Notes under the pieces: generated by a model
What the model was told of the DNA's origin: nothing
Seen by the model: only the letters and a program-made list of their open reading frames with translations
The model's database searches: none
Position numbers and translations under genes: made by a program
DNA from: Symbiodinium natans
Lineage: Eukaryota; Sar; Dinophyceae; Suessiales; Symbiodiniaceae
Direction: 5' to 3'
Length of the DNA stretch: 64,000 bases
Assembly (NCBI GenBank): GCA_905221605.1
Contig: CAJNDS010001890.1
Coordinates: 126,001 to 190,000 of the forward strand
Part shown: positions 56,490 through 64,000 of the stretch, piece by piece
Layout of the letters: every line of letters begins with the position of its first letter
Numbering within the stretch: position 1 is the stretch's first letter

Positions 56490-56634
56490 AGCCTGCAAAG
56501 CCTGTGGTCCCATCTCCTCCAACCTAAACCCTAAACCCTAAACCCTAAACCCTAAACCCTAAACCCTAAACCCTAAACCCTAAACTACCTACAGCCCCAT
56601 CTCCTCCAGCCAGTCAGCCACCTCCACGTAGGCC
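56490..56634 (-). CDS. Two TPR-like exons split by a telomere-repeat intron
   Basis: Exon 56634-56593 reads AYVEVADWLEEMG and ends CT|GTAGGTAG. The 69-base intron 56524-56592 consists of GTAGGTAG plus TTTAGGG units and ends TTTAG. The next exon starts at 56523 and reads (L)LEEMGPQALQ. Phases match. The segment GGAGGAGATGGG is present at the end of the first exon and at the start of the second, so LEEMG is duplicated across the intron. See findings. Confidence 0.6.
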
Positions 56635-57049
56635 CTGGCGCCCTGCCAGGAGGTGGCAGGGTTTAGGGTTTAGGGTTTCGGGTTTAGGGTTTAGGGAAGC
56701 TCAGGAGGCGGGAGCTTCTGGGGCTCAAGATTTCGGGTTTAGGCCTGGAGAGTTGGGACTCTACTTAGCCCTGAACTCTAAACCCTATTAACCCTAAACC
56801 CTAACCCCAAGAACACAGTTAAGGTTCTGAGGTTCGAGTCCGGAGGAAGTTGGAGGTCCAAGCTCCGTTTGACTTGGGATTCGTTTCGTTAAGACTTTGT
56901 AGCAGTAAGATGCCACAGGGAAAGGGGGGGGGAAATATAGGGGGGGAATGCTGCGGTCCTTAAAAGTCTACATCTTGAACTTCATGGAGTGCCCCTGACC
57001 TCCTGCACTGTCTTGACAACCCCCCTGACACCTCAACAACAACAAACTA

Positions 57050-57117
57050 GAGGAACTCGATGCGCGGAAAGTCACTTCGGCCTTCTCATGCTGGGCATTC
57101 TGCGGCTGCACGGCTTC
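57050..57117 (-). CDS. Exon, helical
   Basis: Reads EAVQPQNAQHEKAEVTF after TGCTCCAG|GAA. Open over about 22 codons. Confidence 0.55.
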
Positions 57118-58060
57118 CTGGAGCAAACGCAGCAGCAGATCAGAAGCGCCAAAGCAACGCCCGGCCCCTAAACCCTAAACCCTAAACCCTAAACCTTAAA
57201 CCCTAAACCCGAAACCCTAAACCCCTGAACTTAAAATTGGATCCAAAGGAGCCCTGAATCCAAACAAAAACGAACTTTCCCAAGGTCCCAAACATGACCC
57301 CCTCAGTGGGATGAACTGGCTCTACACAAACGTCCGCCATCATCAACGCCATACACACTTGTCACGAGCCCATGAATGCCCCTCAGCCCCCTCAATACGT
57401 GCAGTCCTGCGCTTCTGCAAGTAGCTTCCAGGGCCTCCCCTGGCATAGTCCCACGTTTGAGCGCAACTGGGGGTCGTGGATGCTTCTCTGACTACTAACC
57501 CAGCGCAGCATGCAAGTCCCCGACTGCCGGGCCATTATACGCCTTCAACACAAAACTGGGTCTCGCTTAGCAGTACGAGGATGCGTGCTCGGACTGTTTA
57601 CCCTCTATCCTTTTCGAGGAAACAGAGAACCGGCTGATCTTCAACGCTTTCGAGAGGGTGGCAACAGACAACCGCACAGTAAGCATCAAACCCTAAACCC
57701 TACACCCTAAAACCAGACGACTAAACACACACGTCTGAGAAAGGAGAACATCAAACCAAGCAAGGGCTTCTTCAGGAGCCTCACAGGGTCTGAGACATCT
57801 TTGTGCATTTTCTCCACCAATTTCATATGGGGTTTCCGTCCTAGAGGTACCTTCATGGGGTCCTTCGTAAAAACAGGGAATCCTACTATTTGGGGCCATG
57901 TTGGGGCCCCCTGCTTTCGTAAACCCCCCATCTATGGTGAGGTCCGCCTGAGCTTAATATAGACCCCGACACAGTAAGATTCCCTTGAAATAAGGACCCC
58001 AATAAGGTTTCCATGATTTTGGACACCCCCCCCCCCCCCCCCCTTTTATGTTGTGAGGTC

Positions 58061-58108
58061 CGCCTGAGCCAGACCCAGGGTCTCCACGTTCGTGAAGCAC
58101 TTCACCGC
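58061..58108 (-). CDS. TPR-like exon
   Basis: Sixteen codons, AVKCFTNVETLGLAQA, from TTGGCGAG|GCG to GCG|GACCTC (GA donor). The A-x-x-C-F and A-x-A spacing is TPR-like. Confidence 0.6.
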
Positions 58109-58489
58109 CTCGCCAAGTTTCGCTCGCGCCCCAGGCTTTTTTGAAAGGGGGCTTCGGGGGGGCTTGAAGCTTGAAAGCGCAGGAGAGCACGCCCTGACCC
58201 TAAACCCTAAACCCTATGAACCCGAAATCCTAAAGCCTAATTAAACCCTAAACTCTAAACCCTAAACCCTAAAGGATCTTCCGGAGTGTGTTTCCCTAAA
58301 CCCTAAACCCTAAACCCTAAACCCTAGACCCTAAACCCTAAACCCTAAACAGAATCAGGGGCGCGTCTAATACAAGGGGGAAGTGACTTCTTGAGAATGG
58401 TGGATGCGCCTGGCCAAGCGAGCCATGCTTGAAGAGCTCCTTCAGGGTTTAGGGTTTAGGGTTCAGGGTTTAGGGTTTAGGGCCAATAA

Positions 58490-58595
58490 GACTTTGGGCA
58501 GGGCACTGGGACTTATGAGGCTGAGGACGCCGGGGAGGACTGTCTTGTGCCCGCAGTTCGGATCCAGATCACCATCCGTGGACTGCACCCCTTTT
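58490..58595 (-). CDS. Candidate exon
   Basis: Minus-strand frame reads GVQSTDGDLDPNCGHKTVLP onward for about 35 codons. No splice end fixed; unrecognised. Confidence 0.35.
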
Positions 58596-59392
58596 GGCTA
58601 GGGTTTAGGGTTTTTTTGGCTTAGGGTTTAGGGTTTAGACCCTGGTCATGAAAGTTCACGGGTGAAAGGTACGTACCCCAACCCCCCCCCCCCCCGGGAA
58701 CCCCCCCCCCCGGAACCCCTCTACCAGGCCCCGAGGCCCGACCTTTGCAGGCGCTCTAAAGTTCAGGCCAGGGTGGTTTCGCCGGCAGGTGATTAAGGGC
58801 CTAGGGCGAACTTGGCATTGAGTGCCTATAGATCATCCCTCAAAGGGCAACAGCGGGGGATACAAGGACTGCTTTCTCCACCTGCATAGCCGAGCAGCCG
58901 GACGAACCACTCAGGATGGAGTGTTCTGTATCACCGGTCTCATATCACACCAAAGTGTCAGTGCCCTATGTCGCCAGCGTTAACCTAGAAGTCGCGCACC
59001 AAACAGCACCAATAAAAGCCCGCTAACCCCATCACGCACCACGTCCCACCACGTTAGTCGCTTCAGGTCTTGCAGGGGAAGCGCAGCTTCGGGTTTAGGG
59101 TTTAGGGAATTACCTTCCTTCCATAGTCCCTCCTAGGTGAGGAAACACTGCCAAAACTCTCCCGTATACATCCGCAATGAAATTTGGACCCCTTCTCTGC
59201 ACATTAGCATTCCGCAACAAACACTGGGAACCGTGAAAGCCTCAAACTGAGGAGATTGCCGCAGCAGTGTGCAGCAGTATGCCTCTAGAACAGATATTGA
59301 ACTTAAACCGATGAACAGGAATACCTCAAACCCCTAAACCCTAAACCCTTTTCCTCAGGACTGGCTGCAGTGCAAAGCCTTGTTTATAGATC

Positions 59393-59497
59393 CCTCAACT
59401 CTTTCGATGCTTGGCCCAAAGCATCCTGGCCCTGCTCCAGCCAGGTCTGGGCGTCGGAGGTGTTGGCAAAGCCCTGTTGCAGAGTCGCAGACCTCTC
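59393..59497 (-). CDS. Exon, long helical segment
   Basis: Thirty-five codons after GGGCTCAG|GAG, including SDAQTWLEQGQDALGQASKE. Heptad-like; coiled-coil or helical repeat. Donor is a GA near 59392. Confidence 0.6.
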
Positions 59498-60545
59498 CTG
59501 AGCCCGGATTTCCGCTAGGGTTTAGGGTTTAGGGCTTTACTGTTTAGGGTTTAGGGTTCAGGGTGGTCTTGAGCTCGGCTTCGTTTTTGGATCCACGCTT
59601 GGGGTTTTGGGTAGCGGGGCTTAGGATGTAGTAGGGTTCGACTCTCTCTCTCGCACGCGGCTGGCACAGGCCCAGGGTTGGTTGTAGCTGGGGTCGGTGA
59701 CGAGTTGCTCGGATGGCGGTTGCTGGTGGTGGCTAACCGCTCACAACGCGGGTTTAGGGTTTAGGGTTTAGGGTTCATGTGCTGGTCAAATAGGTCATTT
59801 GGAACCCCTTTTGGGCGTTTCGGGCTTCGGGACCCGAAGCCCTTTGTCGCAGCAGGTCTCCTCCCCACTGCCCGCACCGCCCCTCATTCCCAAACTAAGC
59901 CCTGAACCCTAAACCCGGTACATGCCCCAAACCCTAACCCTAAACCCTAAACCCTAAACCCGAAAGACCTCCTCTGATCCCCATGCCAAGGGTCATCACC
60001 AGGCCTGTAGACTTCAGCCACGCCAAGCCCGCTGAGGTAGGACACCACAGAAGATCCGAAATCCTGCGGCCAGAAGCCAGTTCGTGTGACCAGCTAAGCC
60101 CTAAACCCTAAACCCCTAAACCCTAAGTATGGTTCTTTGAAATCCCTGTAACAATGCGGGTCCTCGGAGCATTCTCCCGAAGAGGGGGCCAGAATGTAGG
60201 TTGGTTTGGGCTTCGAGAGGCAGGGTTGTTGATAGCACTGGCACCTTCCCGAAGCCCAAACCCGAAAAACAACCGGCTCGCTTGTCGCGCGTGCAAACCT
60301 TGGGCAGTCTTTTGCAGGTGTATAAACCCTAAACCCTAAACCCTATAACAGGGCCCAAAACCCTTTGAACCTGGAAAACTGCTTCATGCCAGGAACTAAG
60401 CCCTAAAACCCTTTCTATTTTCTCAGCCCAGACTCCTGAAGTCAGCTGGGAAAGGCAACTTAACTAAACCCTAAACCCCAAACACCCTAAACCCCAGTAA
60501 GGTTTAGGGATGAGGTTGTCCTACCCGAAACCCCGAAGAAGAAAC

Positions 60546-60582
60546 CTTCAAGCGGAAGGTCCTGGCTCTCCAGGATCCAGGC
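60546..60582 (-). CDS. Short exon of the large gene
   Basis: Twelve codons plus one base, AWILESQDLPLE, from TTGTGAAG|GCC to G|GTTTC. Confidence 0.55.
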
Positions 60583-60602
60583 CTTCACAATCCATCGGTG
60601 CG

Positions 60603-60699
60603 GTTTAGGGTTTAGGGTTTAGGGTTTAGGGTTTAGGGTTTAGGGTTTAGGGTTTAGGGTTTAGGGTTTAGGGTTTAGGGTTTAGGGTTTAGGGTTTCG
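60603..60699 (+). repeat. TTTAGGG array
   Basis: About 13 perfect units immediately next to the exon at 60582-60546. Confidence 0.95.
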
Positions 60700-60821
60700 G
60701 GCCATTGCATTTTCCATGCATATCTTCTTGCGACATTGGGGACTTTGAATTCCGGTCCACGCTGGGAAATGAGGCTTCGAGAACAGGCAGCCCCCCCTTG
60801 GGTGGGGGATGGGATTGCCCC

Positions 60822-60944
60822 CCGGTTCCTAATTAGGGAATTCCCTATCTATATATTTGTATATTATATAATATATATATATATATATAACCCTTTAAGG
60901 GATTACATAGGGCCCTCATTCCCCCATTCCCTACTCAGAACCAG
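60822..60944. mobile_element. MITE-like element family C, copy 3
   Basis: CCGGTTCCTAATTAGGGAAT to ATTCCCTACTCAGAACCAG with inner CCCTTTAAGGG and a TA-rich palindrome. Directly followed by a family D copy. Confidence 0.8.
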
Positions 60945-60946
60945 CC

Positions 60947-61052
60947 AGATTAGGGGGACCCTTGGGGATGTAGACCCTCTGAAAAAGGTCCTTGTTTAAG
61001 AGAGCCGGAATAGGGTTCAGAAGGGTTCCCGTTTAAGCGCCCTATCCTACCT
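60947..61052. mobile_element. Interspersed element family D, copy 2
   Basis: GATTAGGGGGACCCTTGGGG to CCTATCCTACCTAGGAT, colinear with 5650-5775. Confidence 0.75.
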
Positions 61053-61454
61053 AGGATGGGTGGGGGAGGGTAGAAGGAATCTCAACTGCAGGTTGCTGAG
61101 GACACCCGCACACATCCGTCCGTCCGTCCATACCATACCCACATAACCTAGCATATGTGTATACTCATGATCGATAGATAGATGGATAGATAGATAGGCC
61201 GGTGTAGTGTACTTGCTTCTGCAAATACATCGGTGATTCATGTCGCAGGAAATGCATAGCACGCACGTATGTAAGCATGTACATGTATCTGATACATGTG
61301 CTTGCTCTATGCATAGATGTTGAGGCCCTCGGATGCGGTCTGGCTGCCTTAACCAATCTTCAGCCCCATCACATGAACTCTCTATCCGACTCCATCCTCC
61401 AGCTTTGCGGTCAAGTCCTGAAGTCTCAAGTCTCTCCCCTTGCAGCCCTGTAGC

Positions 61455-61523
61455 CCTCTTCCGGGCTCGGGTGATGCCGACGTACAACGTCTTCAGCCAG
61501 GCGCAAAGCAGGCCATGCTTGTC
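61455..61523 (-). CDS. UvrD/SF1A helicase-like exon (motif VI), TRANK1-like gene
   Basis: Twenty-three codons from AACGCAG|GAC to AGG|GCTACA, phase 0. It contains LKTLYVGITRARKR, which matches motif VI of the UvrD-type SF1 helicase C-terminal domain (L-Y-V-G/A-I/V-T-R-A-R); its arginines contact the ATP phosphates in that family. Exons downstream in gene order are TPR-like helices, the arrangement of TRANK1-type proteins (helicase core followed by TPRs), which are common in dinoflagellates. The other helicase motifs would lie upstream, largely outside the window. No function beyond a nucleic-acid-linked ATPase can be claimed. Confidence 0.6.
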
Positions 61524-62764
61524 CTGCGTTTCAGGGCCCTTGAACCCCTATAAGCTTTTCAACGGACCTGCTGAAGTCGGTCGGACTCTGAAATGACTGA
61601 AATGTTCCCTAAACCCTATAAACCCTAGACAGCCAATGGGTAGACTTCAACTTCAACACAGTTCGAAGCCCCTCTCAAACCGTGGCTCCCAGTTGAAACT
61701 GAGGAGGTCTTAAAGGCCCTTGACGGCCCTGCTTCCTTAGCTGCGGTTTAGGGTTTAGGGTTTCATCAAGCTGGTCAGGGAGCCTAGCCCCCCAAACCCT
61801 AAACCCTGACAGGCCTTCAGGGCCATAAACCCCAAAAGAAATGGAACGACGGCCGCTACTCGGCGCCATATTCTTTATGTGACAAAGACGACTTATTCAT
61901 GTTGAACCCGGCTTGAAGTTGGGCCCCCTCCTGCCCCCCCCCCCGCGAACAGTGGAGGCTGGATTTGTCCCTGTTTAGACGCTCCCGGGGGTTTATATGA
62001 TCCCAATAGGGAGGAGTTTAGATAAGTTTAACAGGGGCAGCGATGCCCCGCAATCTCTTTAAAGGCGCGCCACGTGGAATTTTCTTACGGCGCCCGAACA
62101 GTCAGTGTGTCCTGAATAACCAGGCCAAATTGACTTTATAGAGGAGGCCCCTACTGAACCATGTCCAACATTAAGTCCTAAGGGCCGAGGCTCTTCACAG
62201 AATGCAGAACCACACTCTTGCCCGAGGCGTGATAGCCAAGGAGCAAAGCCCATGACAGAAATAGCAATCGGCAAATAATGTAAGGGCCTTGACGATTAGA
62301 ATGGGGTTTCGGGGGATTGGTATAGTAGAAGTAGATGTAGCTACAAGGGATGACGAATCGATGATTATTCGGACCCCAAAATTAGATAGGTTTAGGGCTT
62401 TGGCCTGTTGAGGGATTTGGGGTTTGGGGTTTAGGGCAGATAGGTCGATACGTAGATAGACCAAGCAAGAGACGGTAGAGAGATCAGGCCAGACATCTCG
62501 TTCAGGAGTCACGGTTTGGGTTTCGTAGGCGGCCTAGGTGATGAAGATAGCTGAGTAGGGGGCAGAAGCCCCGCTGAAACTGAACTGAACCATGACTTTC
62601 CGAACGCATTTACACACGTGTATACATATATATATATACATACACATGTATGTGAGTTTGCTGGGGCATCTATTGCATGTTGTCAAGCTGTGCGTCACCG
62701 AAACACACAAACCAAGAAGCAAAGTGCTCCCCACCCTAAACCCTAAACCCTGAACTCTAAGCCC

Positions 62765-62845
62765 CCGGGCGGTCCACATCAAAAGGCACCACGCGCTTCT
62801 TGTCCAAGGCCGACACCTCCATCGACCCACTCTCGATCCCAAAAG
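62765..62845 (-). CDS. Candidate exon of the helicase-like gene
   Basis: Minus-strand frame GSMEVSALDKKRVVPFDVD, open over about 26 codons. It lies upstream of motif VI in gene order. Not assigned to a motif. Confidence 0.4.
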
Positions 62846-63120
62846 AAGAGTGGAGCATGACCCCTAAACCATAAACCCGACCAAGCCCTAAACCCCCTAG
62901 CCCTAAACCCTAAACTCTAAACCCTAAACCCTAAACCCTAAACCCTAAACCCGAAACCCTTGGAAGAAGTTAAAGCTTGCGAACGCAGGAGAAGTGGGAA
63001 GAACTCTCTTGTGCATCTAGGTTTCTGGGCCTCTAAAGCACACACATATAGAAGTGTTAGAGGCCCTGTCGAGGACGATGTGCTAGTTCAGCTGCTGCCC
63101 AATACACCTATACAAGTAGC

Positions 63121-63321
63121 TTGGGATGTGCTTCCTTATGCTAACAGTCCTTAATATTTGGTTTAGGGTTTAGGGTTTAGGGTTTAGGGTTTAGGGTTTA
63201 GGGTTTAGGGTTTAGGGTTTAGGGTTTAGGGTTTAGGGTTTAGGGTTTAGGGTTTAGGAATTGTAGTACCCCCCATTAAAACACCTACTAAGGACTGCTA
63301 GTATAACGGGGAACATCCCAA
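63121..63321. mobile_element. MITE-like element, family A, split by a telomere array
   Basis: Left arm TTGGGATGTGCTTCC to TCCTTAATA (63121-63156); right part GGAATTGTAGTACC to GGGGAACATCCCAA (63257-63321). The 100 bases between are TTTAGGG units. Both ends are intact, so the array is an insertion. Confidence 0.9.
63157..63256 (+). repeat. TTTAGGG array inserted in a MITE-like element
   Basis: A 100-base tract, one TTTGG step followed by about 13 TTTAGGG units, interrupts an inverted-repeat element (63121-63321). Removing it restores the element's usual centre. Confidence 0.9.
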
Positions 63322-63324
63322 CCT

Positions 63325-64000
63325 TTTGCAATGGATCCAAAACATACCCTACTGAAGCGTTCTGAGTTTATCGGGTATCCGAAGCATGGGGGCCCTTTAT
63401 TTTGGGTCCCCTTGTTTTGTAACCTTTATATACACTTTCTAGCAAGGGCGCATAGTTCGGATCCCTATAACAATGGTAAGGGACCACACTATAGGGCCCA
63501 TGGGTCCAACCTTAGAGTTTAGGGCTTTAGGGTTTTTAGAGTCTATGCGAAGAGGGGGGGGGATATTCTGAACATGTTTCTCTGGGAATTGGCCCTGCTG
63601 TCAACACGCGCCTCCAGCTTGACTAGGCTCTTTGGAGGTAGGTTGCGCACGCTTCCAGGGACAAATATCATTCTCACGATGGAAACGCTGTGAAAGACTG
63701 CTGCGATGCTGGATGGGGTGGGCCCTGGACCCTAAACCCTAAACCCTACTGCAGGGTCTCCAGGATGTGCGCATGGACTAGAGGGATAGGCCTTTTCGTC
63801 TCTAGCTGCTTTGAGAGTCTCATGATTCACCGTACGCAGGATGCACAAAGAACTCCGGTTGTTTTCGGCAATTCAGAACACACCCCAAGAACAAGTCACT
63901 GGACGAATCCTGGCACCCAGCACCTCGGCCCCATACCGGCCCATTCCCTCAAGCGACTGGGCAGCCAAATGACCAGCTCAACCCTAGCAGCCGAGGCTTC
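63325..64000. other. No secure gene
   Basis: Unique sequence with two short telomere-type clusters (63510-63535 and 63731-63749). Short open pieces exist on both strands, but I could not support one with splice motifs and recognisable composition. Confidence 0.4.

Larger units (their letters stand above)
1..64000. repeat. Window-wide interspersed telomere-type repeat (TTTAGGG/CCCTAAA)
   Basis: Perfect and degenerate TTTAGGG heptamers occur throughout the window in both orientations, as single units and as arrays of 2 to about 20 units. Common variants are TTCAGGG, TTTCGGG, TCTAGGG, TTTGGGG and TTTAGGA. The motif is the plant/alveolate telomere repeat, but here it is interstitial: unique sequence lies on both sides of every array except the one cut by the window start. 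Arrays fall in introns or between genes; none of the exons assigned to the GH31 gene contains a heptamer. The largest arrays are listed separately. Confidence 0.97.

Noticed and set aside
1-64000. CRISPR arrays, rRNA, tRNA or bacterial operons
   Set aside because: No spaced direct repeats of CRISPR type, no recognisable rRNA segment and no clear tRNA cloverleaf were noticed. Shine-Dalgarno logic does not apply to this eukaryotic sequence.

Overview
The window looks like nuclear DNA of a dinoflagellate; genus and species cannot be told. The evidence is the gene structure. Very short exons (about 25-170 bases) are joined by introns whose 5' sites are GA, GC or GT and whose 3' sites are almost always AG followed by G. 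Most coding islands I could read lie on the minus strand. The plant/alveolate telomere heptamer TTTAGGG (or CCCTAAA), with degenerate variants, is scattered over nearly every few hundred bases in both orientations.

Layout on the minus strand, read from high to low coordinates. (1) About 64.0-41.1 kb: exons of what may be one large protein. They begin with a UvrD/SF1-type helicase motif VI (61455-61523) and continue as many amphipathic, TPR-like helical exons. The best guess is a TRANK1-like helicase/TPR protein, but the exons may belong to more than one gene. (2) About 41-25.5 kb: sparse unrecognised exons, mobile-element relics, a 467-bp fold-back and a 1.4-kb terminal-inverted-repeat element. 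(3) About 25.3-6.9 kb: one gene reconstructed by hand. It is a glycoside hydrolase family 31 enzyme of the XylS / alpha-xylosidase type: N-terminal beta-sandwich, PA14 insert, (beta/alpha)8 barrel carrying both catalytic aspartates, and C-terminal beta domains. From 23137 to the stop at 6875, thirty exons give one open frame of 823 residues with every exon phase matching. (4) 6.2-0.3 kb: exons of one or more unrecognised minus-strand genes.

The intervals between exons hold telomere-type arrays, several families of 85-130 bp inverted-repeat elements (MITE-like), microsatellites and long G/C homopolymer tracts. None of the exons assigned to the GH31 gene contains a telomere heptamer. The clearest signs that the heptamer is active in genome change are a 100-bp array sitting inside an otherwise intact inverted-repeat element (63157-63256), and a 69-bp intron (56524-56592) made almost wholly of TTTAGGG units, flanked by a duplicated exon segment and ending in a TTTAG|G splice site.

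Limits: all exon joins were made by eye from homology, phase and splice motifs. No alignment or search was run. Exons outside the GH31 gene rest on reading frame plus splice motif only.
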